From NCBI RefSeq assembly GCF_004006235.1, contig NZ_CP034753.1:3224001-3288000 (forward strand): 64,000 nucleotides of DNA. The letters run 5' to 3'. The translations under genes and the position numbers were made by a program. This DNA comes from Agromyces sp. LHK192 (GTDB lineage: Bacteria > Actinomycetota > Actinomycetes > Actinomycetales > Microbacteriaceae). The notes under the pieces were generated by a model. The model was not told the DNA's origin. It saw only the letters and a list, made by a program, of their open reading frames with translations, and searched no databases. Of the stretch, positions 23,945 to 33,918 are shown in pieces. Numbering within the stretch: the first letter of the stretch is position 1; each line of letters begins with the position of its first letter.

Positions 23945-24588
23945 CCCCGGTCCTCGACGGCACCGGCCACCGCCTGCACCCCATCACGCTGCCCGGCCTC
24001 GAATCGGTCGACGCCGACCGTTCCGGCATCGGGCTCGCCGACCACATCGCGGCCGTCGTCGAACTCGTCGACAGTTTGGAGGGGCCGGTGACGCTCGTCG
24101 GGCACTCGGGCGGCGGAGCCGTCGCGCACGGCGTCGTCGACGCGCGACCCGACCGTATCGCCAAGGTCGTGTACGTCGACTCCGGGCCGATGGGCGACGG
24201 CGACAGCATCAACGCCGACCTTCCCGCCGTCGGCGACGACGTGCCGCTGCCCGACTGGAGCGTCTTCGAAGACGCCGACCTCGTCGACCTCGACGACGAC
24301 CTCCGACGCGCGTTCCGCGAGCGCGCGATCCCGGAGCCCGCGGGCGTCGCCGGCGACCCGATCCGACTCACCGACGAACGTCGCTACGACGTGCCGGTCA
24401 CGGTCATCGCGTGCGAGTTCCCGAGCGCGGTGCTCGTCGACGCGATCGCCGGTGGCGCGCCATGGATCGCCGAGCTCGGCCGCATCAAGCAGGTCGACTA
24501 CATCGACCTGCCGACCGGGCACTGGCCGCAGTTCACGAAGCCCGTGCAACTCGGGCAGGCGATCGCCTCGGCACTGCCGGAGGCCTGA
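23887..24588 (+). CDS. Alpha/beta hydrolase
   Basis: A 233-residue alpha/beta hydrolase starting MDVILIPGFWLDASSWEQV, with the oxyanion region IPGFWLDASSW and the nucleophile elbow LVGHSGGGAVAHG (Ser near residue 75). The catalytic His is in LPTGHWPQFTKP near 219. Asp is likely in the YVDSGP or later region. TAGCGT (23875-23880) six bases before ATG supports a leaderless start inside the 3' end of the transporter gene. The substrate is unknown; the size fits small esterases. Confidence 0.85.
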   Translation: MDVILIPGFWLDASSWEQVTPVLDGTGHRLHPITLPGLESVDADRSGIGLADHIAAVVELVDSLEGPVTLVGHSGGGAVAHGVVDARPDRIAKVVYVDSGPMGDGDSINADLPAVGDDVPLPDWSVFEDADLVDLDDDLRRAFRERAIPEPAGVAGDPIRLTDERRYDVPVTVIACEFPSAVLVDAIAGGAPWIAELGRIKQVDYIDLPTGHWPQFTKPVQLGQAIASALPEA

Positions 24589-24672
24589 CGAGCTGCGCGC
24601 CGAGCGACGCGCCGAGGCGCGCGGAGCGTCCCGACGAGCGTCCCCACCACCGGCGACGACCGAAGGGCCGCG

Positions 24673-25566
24673 CTACAGCTCCCCCGCCCCCGCGCGGAAC
24701 GTGTCGCACGCGGCCGGACCCTGCTCGTACCCGACCGTGAACCAGCGCTGCCGCTGCTCGCTCGTGCCGTGCGTGAACGTGTGCGGGTTCACCTGGCCCT
24801 GAGCCGCCTGCTGGATGCGGTCGTCGCCGACGGCCGCCGCCGCGCTCAGGGCATCGGCGATCTCCTGACGCGTGGGCTCGAGCAGCAGCGGCACGCCCTG
24901 GTCGTCGCGGGTCTGCGCAGCGTTCGCCACCCAGGCACCCGCGAAGCAGTCGGCCTGCAGTTCGACGCGCACGGCGTTCGAGGTCGGCCCGGTCTGTCCG
25001 TCCTGGGCCGCCTCGAGGATTCCTGCGACCTGCTGCACGTGGTGGCCCCACTCGTGCGCGACGACGTACATCTGCGAGAGCGAACCGCCGGAGGCACCGT
25101 ACCGGCTCTCGAGTTCGTCGAAGAAGGTGACGTCGAGGTAGATGGTCTCGTCGGGCGGGCAGTAGAACGGCCCGGTCGCGCTCGTCGCCTGGCCGCACCC
25201 GGTCGACACCTGGTCGGTGAAGAGGATCAGGTCCTGCGGCGAACGGTAGGTCACGCCGATCTCGGCCGCGCCCCCGCCCGACCAGTAGTCCTCGAGCGAT
25301 GCCGACGCTCCCCGCATCCGGCAGTCGACGCGTTCGTTCGCGTCCTGCCCGGTGAGGCACTGCTCGAGCTCGGTGTCCTCGGCGGTGCCGCCGCCAGTCC
25401 CGCCGGAGCCACCGAGCAGCCCCGTCAGGTCGACGCCGAGCAACTGCGACGCCAGGAGCAGCGCGATGATGCCGAGCCCACCGCCCACGGCGATGCCGGT
25501 GGTGCGCCCGCGTCCGCGGCGGCTCGCCTTGCCGCCCGAGATGTCCGACCCGGGATTGAACGTCAT
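24673..25566 (-). CDS. YpfJ-like neutral zinc metallopeptidase, membrane-anchored
   Basis: A 297-residue protein. Residues 1-25 are basic and cytoplasmic, then comes one membrane helix GIAVGGGLGIIALLLASQLL, a Gly-rich linker, and a peptidase domain with MYVVAHEWGHHVQQVAG (HExxH, about residue 172) and a downstream LQADCFAGAWV motif that supplies the third zinc ligand. Known as the YpfJ/KPN_02809 family with no defined substrate. A leaderless TAGCGT box lies six bases before ATG. It follows the proline iminopeptidase gene on the same strand, nine bases away. Confidence 0.9.
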   Translation of the reverse strand: MTFNPGSDISGGKASRRGRGRTTGIAVGGGLGIIALLLASQLLGVDLTGLLGGSGGTGGGTAEDTELEQCLTGQDANERVDCRMRGASASLEDYWSGGGAAEIGVTYRSPQDLILFTDQVSTGCGQATSATGPFYCPPDETIYLDVTFFDELESRYGASGGSLSQMYVVAHEWGHHVQQVAGILEAAQDGQTGPTSNAVRVELQADCFAGAWVANAAQTRDDQGVPLLLEPTRQEIADALSAAAAVGDDRIQQAAQGQVNPHTFTHGTSEQRQRWFTVGYEQGPAACDTFRAGAGEL

Positions 25567-25575
25567 ACGCCGACG

Positions 25576-26703
25576 CTAGTGGTCCTCGTCGACCTCCTCG
25601 AAGGGGTTGACCTCGCGCGGCTCGATTTCGTCCGGCTCGCCCTCGTCCGGCTCACCCTCGTCCGCATCGCTCTCGTCCGCGGCCTCCGTCGCGACCGCAT
25701 CCGCGTTCGAGAACGCGCCGCGCGAGGCATCCGTCGCCCTGCCATGCCCCTCCGCGAACCGGTCGGTCGCCTCGATGAGCGCGTCGAGGATGCCCGGCTC
25801 GTCGAACGCGTGACCCGCGTCGCCGATGATCCGCAGGTCGGCCTCGGGCCACGCCCGGTGCAGGTCCCACGCAGTCATCATCGGCGTCGGAACGTCGTAT
25901 CGCCCCTGGATGATCACCGCGGGGATGCCGCGCAGCCGTTCCGCGTCGCGGATGAGCTGCCCGTCGTCGAACCATCCGCCGTGCCGGAAGTAGTGGTTCT
26001 CGATCCGCGAGAACGCCGTCGCGTACTCGGGCGCCGTGAACTTGGAGAGGTTCTCGATCTGCGGCAGCAGGGTGATGGTCGCGGCCTCCCACCGCGCCCA
26101 CGCGATCGCGGCCGACTGGTGCACCTCGGGATTCGGGTCGTTGAGCAGCCGCCCGTACGCCTCAATGAGGTGGGCGCGCTCCATCAGCGGCACGGGTGCC
26201 AGGAAGTCCTCCCACAGGTCGGGGAAGATCGCCGACGCGCCGCCCTCGTAGAACCAGTCGAGCTCGGAGCGACGCAGCGTGAAGATGCCCCGCAGCACCA
26301 GCTCGGTCACGCGTTCCGGGTGCGTCTGCGCGTAGGCGAGCGCGAGCGCGCTGCCCCACGATCCGCCGAACACCTGCCACCGGTCGATGCCGAGGAACCC
26401 GCGCAGGCGTTCCATGTCGGCGACCAGGTGCCAGGTCGTGTTGGCCGACAGGTTCGCGTCGGGCTCCGACGCGTGCGGAATCGACAGGCCGCACCCGCGC
26501 TGATCGAACAGCACGATGCGATAGCGCTCGGGATCGAACAGGCGGCGGTGCGCGGGCGAGGTCGCCGCCCCCGGCCCCCCGTGCAGGAAGACGACGGGCT
26601 TGCCCTCCCTGCTGCCCGACACCTCCCAGTAGATGTGCTGTCCGTCCCCCACGTCGAGCATGCCGGTCTCCAGCGGCTCGATCTCCGGATACAGGTCCCT
26701 CAT
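25576..26703 (-). CDS. pip: Proline iminopeptidase with acidic C-terminal extension
   Basis: A 375-residue alpha/beta hydrolase (peptidase family S33) that removes N-terminal proline. ATG 26703 gives the standard start MRDLYPEIEPLETGMLDVGD and follows TACCGT by six bases. Motifs: HGGPGAA (oxyanion), DQRGCGLS, nucleophile VFGGSWGSALALAYA (about residue 110), the Asp in GRYDVPTP and the His in GDAGHAFDEPG. The enzyme normally ends near residue 315. Here about 55 further residues form an acidic tail with a repeated DEGEP unit. That tail is probably disordered; its role is unknown. Confidence 0.93.
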   Translation of the reverse strand: MRDLYPEIEPLETGMLDVGDGQHIYWEVSGSREGKPVVFLHGGPGAATSPAHRRLFDPERYRIVLFDQRGCGLSIPHASEPDANLSANTTWHLVADMERLRGFLGIDRWQVFGGSWGSALALAYAQTHPERVTELVLRGIFTLRRSELDWFYEGGASAIFPDLWEDFLAPVPLMERAHLIEAYGRLLNDPNPEVHQSAAIAWARWEAATITLLPQIENLSKFTAPEYATAFSRIENHYFRHGGWFDDGQLIRDAERLRGIPAVIIQGRYDVPTPMMTAWDLHRAWPEADLRIIGDAGHAFDEPGILDALIEATDRFAEGHGRATDASRGAFSNADAVATEAADESDADEGEPDEGEPDEIEPREVNPFEEVDEDH

Positions 26704-26817
26704 GCCGCAACGGTAGCCGCCGCCCGGATCCCTGCCACGGTGCCGCTCCGCGAAGCCGACGATGCCCGGCGTCGCCCGCACTCGGCCGTGCCTGACGGAT
26801 GCGCTCGCGCGGCATAG

Positions 26818-27843
<1,026 letters not shown>

Positions 27844-27891
27844 GCGGCGTCGACGCGCTCTGCGCCCGCGCGGCGCGCCTAGGCTGGTGGC

Positions 27892-28068
27892 ATGGCCGAA
27901 CGCGAACCGATGTCCCCCGCCCGCCGCCGGCAACTCATCGTGGGCATCGTCGTCGGCGTCATCATCGGCGTCGTCGTGAGCCTGTGGACCGGGTTCTGGC
28001 TGTGGCTCGGCGCGGGCGTCGTCGTCGGCCTCGCGACCGGCGCCATCATGAAGCCGCCAGGCGAATAG
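27892..28068 (+). CDS. Small membrane protein (58 residues)
   Basis: Short gene starting MAEREPMSPARRRQLIVG with two adjacent hydrophobic segments (about residues 15-31 and 34-51) and ending MKPPGE. TAGGCT at 27880-27885, six bases before ATG, is the same arrangement as at mdh and argues that this is a genuine leaderless gene. Function unknown. Its stop lies 13 bases from the end of the convergent hydrolase gene. Confidence 0.75.
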   Translation: MAEREPMSPARRRQLIVGIVVGVIIGVVVSLWTGFWLWLGAGVVVGLATGAIMKPPGE

Positions 28069-28081
28069 GGGCCGTCAGGCG

Positions 28082-28834
28082 TCAGTCGGTGAACGCCGCG
28101 ATCGTCGCGGCGATCTCGCCCCGCACGTCGGCGTCGTCCCGGGTCGACTCGCCGTCGCCGGGCTGCACGCCGTAGTCGCCGAAGTCGGCGTGGTTCACGC
28201 CGTCGAGTTCGACGAGTTCGGCGTCGGCAGGCAGCAGGTGTCGTGCTGCGGCGATCTTCTCCGGCGTCGACAGGCGGTCGTTCGTGCCGCCGATGCTGAG
28301 CACGTCGAGCCCCGACTGCGAGAGATCGTTCGCGCAGTACGAGCCGAACAGGATCACGCCGACCGGCGCGACGGCGTCGGCGCCCGGCTCCGCGAGCTGG
28401 CACGCCCGCACCCCGCCGAGCGAGTGCCCGCCGACGTACCAGTCGTCGATCCCGGGTGCGACCGAGGTGAACGCCTCGAGCGGGCGGGTGTCGAAGAACG
28501 CGAGGTTCAGGGTCGGCTTCGTGATGACGATGGTGAGCCCGGATGCCTCGGCGACGCCGGAGAGCTTGTACAGGTACGCGTACGGGTCGACCTTGGCGCC
28601 CGGGATGAAGACGAGCCCCTCACCCGTTCCGCCGTCGACCGGCTCGATGACGATGCCCGCGTCATCCGAGGTGATCTCGACCGCATCGTCGGTCCACGCC
28701 TCGAGCGCGGCGGCACGCTCGCCCTGCATGACCGTGTGGGCGTAGACGAGGAAGACGACCACGAGCAGGGCGACGATGGAGACGGCGGCGGTGAGGATAC
28801 GGCGGAGGCGCGACACCGCATCATTCTGCGGCAT
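28082..28834 (-). CDS. Membrane-anchored alpha/beta hydrolase
   Basis: A 250-residue protein with one N-terminal membrane helix (AAVSIVALLVVVFLVYAHTV, residues 16-35) and an extracytoplasmic alpha/beta hydrolase domain of the 'alpha/beta hydrolase_5' type: LVFIPGAKVDPYAY, nucleophile WYVGGHSLGGVRACQLA, VILFGSYCANDLS, an Asp in GTNDRLSTPE and a catalytic His in DGVNHADFGDYG. GGAGG lies four bases before ATG. The substrate is unknown; the surface location suggests envelope ester cleavage. Confidence 0.87.
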   Translation of the reverse strand: MPQNDAVSRLRRILTAAVSIVALLVVVFLVYAHTVMQGERAAALEAWTDDAVEITSDDAGIVIEPVDGGTGEGLVFIPGAKVDPYAYLYKLSGVAEASGLTIVITKPTLNLAFFDTRPLEAFTSVAPGIDDWYVGGHSLGGVRACQLAEPGADAVAPVGVILFGSYCANDLSQSGLDVLSIGGTNDRLSTPEKIAAARHLLPADAELVELDGVNHADFGDYGVQPGDGESTRDDADVRGEIAATIAAFTD

Positions 28835-28873
28835 CGCGCCTCCGAGGAACCTCAGCGCCGGTTCGGCGCTCGG

Positions 28874-31003
28874 TCAGCGCTGCTTCTTGCCCTTGAGCGA
28901 CTTCTCCGGCACCGGCAGGGTGCCGGCCCGACGCTGTTCGGCGTAGTACGCACGGGCCTCGTCCTGGCGCTCGAGCTCGGCACCCGACGCGATCTTCGCG
29001 CGCAGGTGCTCGTCGGTGTAGCCGAAGGCATTCACGAGGTCGAGCGCGTGCGGGCGGAGCCGCTCGAGCAGCCGGTCGATGTACGCCGAGAGCGCCTGCG
29101 CGCGCTGCGGCGAGAGCCGGCCGTTAACCAGGTACCACGCGAGGTGGCGCTCGACCAGGCCGAGGCCGAACAGGTCGCGCACCCAGGTCAGCACGCGCTT
29201 CGTGCCGGGGTCGGTCACCGCTTCGAGCCCGCGCGTGAACGCCTCCCACTGGAGCAGCTCGCCGTGCGCACGACCCGCCTCGATGAGCTCGTTCTGGTTG
29301 CGGTTGAACACCGCGGCGGCCTCGACCTTGGGCAGCTTGCGCGCCTCGTTCAGCCGGCCCGCGACCTCGGCGATCATCGTCTCGACGCGATCGGCGAGCA
29401 GCGCGTGCTGGGTGTCGGCGTCGCGCAGCTCGCTCACCGAACGCGCGGTCGAGCCGAGGTCGGCCAGGTTCTGGCCGAGCCGGCGAAGCCCCGAGCCGTG
29501 GAACGCCTTGTCCGCGGTCTGGCCGACGGCGTACCGGGCGAGCGCGCCGAACCCGGCGCCCTTGAACTGCTTCGAGTAGTCGGTGAGCAAGCGCTTGGCG
29601 ACCAGCTGGAGCAGCACGTTGTTGTCGCCCTCGAAGGTGACGTAGATGTCGAGGTCCTGGCGGAGGCCGACGAGACGGTTCTCGGCGAGGAAGCCCGCGC
29701 CGCCGCACGCCTCGCGCGCCTCCTGCAGGGTGTCGAGCGCGTGCCAGGTCGAGAGCGGCTTGAGCGCCGCGGCGATCGTCTCGAGGTCTTCGCGGTCGGC
29801 GTCGCTCGCGGCCTTGCCCGAGAACACGGCGTCGAACTTCACCAGGAACTCGTCGTGCGCGAAGGTCTGCGCGTAGACGGTCGCGAGCCTCGGCAGCAGG
29901 CGCCGCTGGTGACGCTGGTAGTCGAGCAGCACCTCCTCGTCGACCTCGCTCGCGCCGTTGAACTGGCGGCGCTGGGTGCCGTAGGTGATCGCGATGGTGA
30001 GCGCCATCGCGGCCGCCGAGGTCGATGCGCCGTCGAGCGACACGCGACCCTGCACGAGCGTGCCGAGCATGGTGAAGAAGCGGCGGCCGGGGCTCTCGAT
30101 CGGGCTGGAGTAGGTGCCGTCGGCGGCGACGTCGCCGTACCGGTTCAGCAGGTTCTCGCGCGGGATGCGCACGTCGGTGAAGTGCAGGCGGCCGTTGTCG
30201 ATGCCGTTGAGGCCGCCCTTCAGGCCGTCGTCCTCACCGCCGACACCCGGGAGGAATTCGCCGTCGGCGTCGCGGAGGTGCACGTAGAACGCGTGCACGC
30301 CGTGGTTCACGCCCTTGGTGATGAGCTGCGCGAAGACGACCGCGTCCTTGCCGTGCAGCGCGGCGTTGCCGAGGTAGTCCTTCCAGGCGCCGCGGAACGG
30401 CGTGTGGATGACGAACTCCTCGGTCGTCTCGTCGTACGTCGCGGTCGTGCCGATCGAGGCGACGTCCGAGCCGTGACCCGTCTCCGTCATCGCGAAGGCG
30501 CCCGGTACGTCGAGGTTCATGATCGCGGGGAGGTACTTCTCGTGGTGCTTCGCCGTGCCGAGGTGCAGCACCGCCGCGCCGAACAGGCCCCACTGCACGC
30601 CCGACTTGATCTGCAGGCTCGGGTCCGCGATGACGAGTTCCTCGAATGCGGCGATGTTGCCGCCGTGGTCGTCCTGACCGCCGAGGGACTTCGGGAACGC
30701 CTTCTGCACCGCGCCGCTGTCGACGAGGAGCTTGAGCTGCCCGAGCACGCGCTCGCGGTGCTCGGCCATCGTCTGGCCCTCGATGCGCTGCAGCTCGGGC
30801 GAGGCGGCGCGGGCGCGGGCCTCGAGGCGGATGTCCGCCCAGGTGCCGAGCAGCTGGCGGCCGAGCGCCTCGACGTCGATGCGCGACTCGGTGGGGCGCT
30901 GCGCCGGCGGCGCGGGGACGGGTGCGTCCGCCGCCTTGCCGGGAACCGGGGCGACGTTCGCCTCGGCGGCGGGGTTCTCGGTACGGGATGCCGTGTCAAC
31001 CAT
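28874..31003 (-). CDS. Acyl-CoA dehydrogenase/oxidase family protein (long form)
   Basis: A 709-residue flavoprotein, longer than the usual 380-residue acyl-CoA dehydrogenases and closer to acyl-CoA oxidases, with an extra helical C-terminal domain. Beta-oxidation of fatty acyl-CoA is the likely role. ATG 31003 has GGAGGA upstream. Visible: a Pro/Ala-rich N-terminus (residues 8-45), PGAFAMTETGHGSDVASIGT (FAD/substrate region), FTDVRIPRENLLNRY, YGTQRRQF, and CGGAGFLAENRLVGLR with EGDNNVLLQLVAKRLL. Whether electrons go to ETF or oxygen cannot be told from sequence. Confidence 0.9.
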   Translation of the reverse strand: MVDTASRTENPAAEANVAPVPGKAADAPVPAPPAQRPTESRIDVEALGRQLLGTWADIRLEARARAASPELQRIEGQTMAEHRERVLGQLKLLVDSGAVQKAFPKSLGGQDDHGGNIAAFEELVIADPSLQIKSGVQWGLFGAAVLHLGTAKHHEKYLPAIMNLDVPGAFAMTETGHGSDVASIGTTATYDETTEEFVIHTPFRGAWKDYLGNAALHGKDAVVFAQLITKGVNHGVHAFYVHLRDADGEFLPGVGGEDDGLKGGLNGIDNGRLHFTDVRIPRENLLNRYGDVAADGTYSSPIESPGRRFFTMLGTLVQGRVSLDGASTSAAAMALTIAITYGTQRRQFNGASEVDEEVLLDYQRHQRRLLPRLATVYAQTFAHDEFLVKFDAVFSGKAASDADREDLETIAAALKPLSTWHALDTLQEAREACGGAGFLAENRLVGLRQDLDIYVTFEGDNNVLLQLVAKRLLTDYSKQFKGAGFGALARYAVGQTADKAFHGSGLRRLGQNLADLGSTARSVSELRDADTQHALLADRVETMIAEVAGRLNEARKLPKVEAAAVFNRNQNELIEAGRAHGELLQWEAFTRGLEAVTDPGTKRVLTWVRDLFGLGLVERHLAWYLVNGRLSPQRAQALSAYIDRLLERLRPHALDLVNAFGYTDEHLRAKIASGAELERQDEARAYYAEQRRAGTLPVPEKSLKGKKQR

Positions 31004-31211
31004 CGATGTCCTCCATGAGCGTTCGTGGCCGTCTTCCAACGTATGGCGCGGTTCCGGACCCACGGCAAACCTCGGTCATCGGCCTACAAACGGCGCCGGA
31101 GACGCTCCGCGCTCGACTGTGCCTTCTCTACAAATCGGGGTGGCGCGTTGGATGGGACTCCCACAAGCGTGGCGAGCGCCGGGTCGTCGACCGGGATGCC
31201 CGGCGCGCCGC

Positions 31212-31622
31212 TCAGCCCCGGAAGAACGCGCTCGCCTTCTTCGACCACAGCAGCAGCAGGACGACGATCGAGACGAGGATGCCGACCCACTCCGTCCACG
31301 CGGTCGGCGACTCGCGATAGGCGACCGCGAGGAACAACGAGCCGAGGATCGACAGCACCTGCAGCACCGTGACGATCATGCGCGCAGCCGAGTTGCCCTT
31401 GAGCAGGCCGCCGGCGACGACGACCGTGATCAGGCCGACGATGATCGACCCGATGGCGGCGCCCATGAGCTGCCCGGTTCCGCCGTACTCGGTGACGACC
31501 GACTCGTTCGGGAGCAGGAAGAACAGCAGGACGCCCGTGATCATGTCGATGGCTCCCGCGATCCACGCGATGACCGCGACGAGCGTGACTCCGCCGGGCC
31601 GAGCAGCGGTTCCGTCAGTCAT
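31212..31622 (-). CDS. Four-helix membrane protein
   Basis: A 136-residue protein with four hydrophobic segments at about 12-34, 48-73, 80-102 and 110-127, the last followed by a basic end (SKKASAFFRG). GGAGG lies five bases before ATG 31622. It is close to small DUF7144-like actinobacterial membrane proteins in length and topology; the family call is uncertain and the function unknown. The gap of 150 bases to the acyl-CoA dehydrogenase gene probably holds that gene's promoter. Confidence 0.75.
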   Translation of the reverse strand: MTDGTAARPGGVTLVAVIAWIAGAIDMITGVLLFFLLPNESVVTEYGGTGQLMGAAIGSIIVGLITVVVAGGLLKGNSAARMIVTVLQVLSILGSLFLAVAYRESPTAWTEWVGILVSIVVLLLLWSKKASAFFRG

Positions 31623-31779
31623 GGGTTCCTCCCCGCGCCACCCCCTGCGACGCCCCTCGTCGCGATCGTAGCGGGAACGACGGATGCCGCGCACGGCGGC
31701 GCGCTCAGCCCGCCGGGCGGGCGCGGTGCGTCGAGGCATGGTCGGCCCGCGCTCGGCCCGCGCTCGGCTCGGCTCGAAC

Positions 31780-33831
31780 TCAGCTCGCGCCCGCGACCAC
31801 CCGGATCAACGCCTCGCCGTACGCGTCGCGCTTCTTCGCCCCGATGCCTGTGATGCCGTCGAGGTCGACGAGGCTCGACGGCTTCGCCACGGCCACGGCG
31901 CGCAGGGTCGCGTCGCCGAACACGATGTACGCGGGAACGCCCTGCTCCTTCGCCTCGGCGGCCCGCCAGGCGCGCAACTGCTCGAAGAGCTCGACCTGCG
32001 CGGGCTCGAGGTCGAGCGGCGCCGTGGACGCGCGCCGCGACGCCGACCGCACGGCACGCTCCGGCTCGCGTCGGAGATCGACCCGGCGATCGCCCGCGAG
32101 CACGGCGGCGGAGGCATCCGTCAGCGTCAGCACGCCGTACTCGCCGACCGACTGCAGCAGGCCCTGCGCCAGGAGTTGGCGGACCACGCCACGCCACTCG
32201 ACGTCGGAGAGGTCGTCGCCGATGCCGAACGTGGTGAGCCGGTCGTGCCCGTACTGCTCGACGCGGGGCGTGCGCTTGCCGCGGAGGATGTCGACGAGGT
32301 GCCCGGCGCCGAACCGCTGGTTCCGCTCGCGCTGGAGGCGCACGATCGTCGACAGGAGCTTCTGGGCGGGGACCGTGCCGTCCCACGAGTCGGGCGGCTG
32401 CACGCAGGTGTCGCAGTTGCCGCACGGCTCGCTGCGCTGCCCGAAGTAGCCGAGCAGGTTCTGCCTGCGGCACGAGACGGTCTCGCAGAGCGCGAGCATC
32501 GCGTCGAGGTGCGACGAGAGCCGCCGGCGGAACGCGAGGTCTCCCGGGCTCTCGTCGATCATGCGGCGCTGCTGCACCACGTCCTGCAGGCCGTAGGCGA
32601 GCCAGGTCGTCGCGGGCAGGCCGTCGCGACCCGCACGGCCCGTCTCCTGGTAATAGCCCTCGACCGACTTCGGCAGGTCGACGTGCGCGACGAACCGCAC
32701 GTCGGGCTTGTCGATGCCCATGCCGAACGCGATCGTCGCGACGACGACGACGCCGTCCTCGCGGAGGAACCGCTCCTGCGCGCGCCGCCGCACGTCGGCG
32801 TCGAGGCCCGCGTGGTAGGCGACCGCGTCGACGCCCTGCTGGCGGAGGAAGTCGGCGAACCGCTCGGTCGATGCGCGGCTCAGGGCGTACACGATGCCCG
32901 ACACCGGGTTGCCGTCGGCGTCGCGCCCCTCGGTCCGGATGAAGTCGAGCAGCTGGCGACGCACCTCGTTCTTCGCGGCGATGCGGTACTGGATGTTCGG
33001 GCGGTCGAAGCTCGCGACGAAGTGCCGCGCCTCGCCGAGCGACAGGCGTTCGGTGAGCTCGCGATGGGTCGCCTCGGTCGCGGTCGCGGTCAGCGCGATG
33101 CGCGGCACGTCGGGCCAGCGCTCGGCGAGGCCGGACAGCGCGAGGTAGTCGGGCCGGAAGTCGTGGCCCCATTGCGACACGCAGTGCGCCTCGTCGATCG
33201 CGAACAGCGCGACCCTGCCCCGCTCGATGAGCCGCAGCGTCGGCTCGGTGTTGAGCCGCTCGGGCGCGACGTACAGCAGGTCGAGGTCGCCCGCGAGGTA
33301 GCGGCGCTCGACCTCGGCGCGCTCGGCGGGGGCCTGGCTCGAGTTCAGGTATGCCGCGCGCACGCCGTTGCGCACGAGCGCGTCGACCTGGTCGTGCATG
33401 AGCGCGATGAGCGGCGACACGACGATGCCGGTGCCCTCGCGCAGCAGCGCGGGCACCTGGTAGCAGAGGCTCTTGCCCCCGCCGGTCGGCATGAGCACGA
33501 CCGCATCGCCGCCGGATGCCACGTGGTCGATGATCTCGGCCTGGTCGCCGCGGAACGCGTCGTAGCCGAAGACCGTGCGAAGGGCCTCGAGCGCCGAGTC
33601 GAAGCGGGCGGGCGCGACACCGGCCGTTGCGGACGCGACCGCGCTCCGCCCGCCCGCTCCTGCCGCGAGCGCGCCGCCGGGCACCGTCGACGCCCCACCG
33701 GACGTCGCAACCGGCGCGCCGTACGCCCCGGGGTCGGGCGGAGGCATCCAGCCGTCGTCGTCGGGCGGGACGAGGTCGTCAGGGTCCCAGGGGATCTCGT
33801 CGATCCAGTCGGAGTCGGGGCCGGGGGTCAT
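31780..33831 (-). CDS. recQ: ATP-dependent DNA helicase RecQ
   Basis: A 683-residue 3'-5' DNA helicase for recombination and fork repair. After a low-complexity N-terminus of about 80 residues come [17 protein letters not shown] (Q/motif 0), [17 protein letters not shown] (Walker A), [17 protein letters not shown] (motif II), ALTATAT, and [14 protein letters not shown] with [12 protein letters not shown] (motifs V and VI). Zinc-binding Cys sit in [12 protein letters not shown] and CGNCDTC. A winged helix and a C-terminal HRDC domain ([20 protein letters not shown]) complete the RecQ layout. TACACT seven bases before ATG suggests a leaderless start. Confidence 0.95.
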   Translation of the reverse strand: MTPGPDSDWIDEIPWDPDDLVPPDDDGWMPPPDPGAYGAPVATSGGASTVPGGALAAGAGGRSAVASATAGVAPARFDSALEALRTVFGYDAFRGDQAEIIDHVASGGDAVVLMPTGGGKSLCYQVPALLREGTGIVVSPLIALMHDQVDALVRNGVRAAYLNSSQAPAERAEVERRYLAGDLDLLYVAPERLNTEPTLRLIERGRVALFAIDEAHCVSQWGHDFRPDYLALSGLAERWPDVPRIALTATATEATHRELTERLSLGEARHFVASFDRPNIQYRIAAKNEVRRQLLDFIRTEGRDADGNPVSGIVYALSRASTERFADFLRQQGVDAVAYHAGLDADVRRRAQERFLREDGVVVVATIAFGMGIDKPDVRFVAHVDLPKSVEGYYQETGRAGRDGLPATTWLAYGLQDVVQQRRMIDESPGDLAFRRRLSSHLDAMLALCETVSCRRQNLLGYFGQRSEPCGNCDTCVQPPDSWDGTVPAQKLLSTIVRLQRERNQRFGAGHLVDILRGKRTPRVEQYGHDRLTTFGIGDDLSDVEWRGVVRQLLAQGLLQSVGEYGVLTLTDASAAVLAGDRRVDLRREPERAVRSASRRASTAPLDLEPAQVELFEQLRAWRAAEAKEQGVPAYIVFGDATLRAVAVAKPSSLVDLDGITGIGAKKRDAYGEALIRVVAGAS

Positions 33832-33862
33832 CCGTTCGAGTGTAACGACGCCCGCCGACGCG

Positions 33863-33897
33863 GACGGGGCCGGCGCCTGATCGGCACCGGCCCCGTC
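33863..33897. terminator. Hairpin terminator of the 5'-nucleotidase gene
   Basis: GACGGGGCCGG (33863-33873) pairs perfectly with CCGGCCCCGTC (33887-33897). It lies 21 bases past the nucleotidase stop and before the recQ start on the same strand, so it separates the two transcripts. Confidence 0.75.
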
Positions 33898-33918
33898 TCA
33901 CGACTCACCTGTGGACGG

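Noticed and set aside
28190..31018. A 942-codon plus-strand open frame
   Set aside because: Antisense shadow of the acyl-CoA dehydrogenase and hydrolase genes; no motif or start signal.
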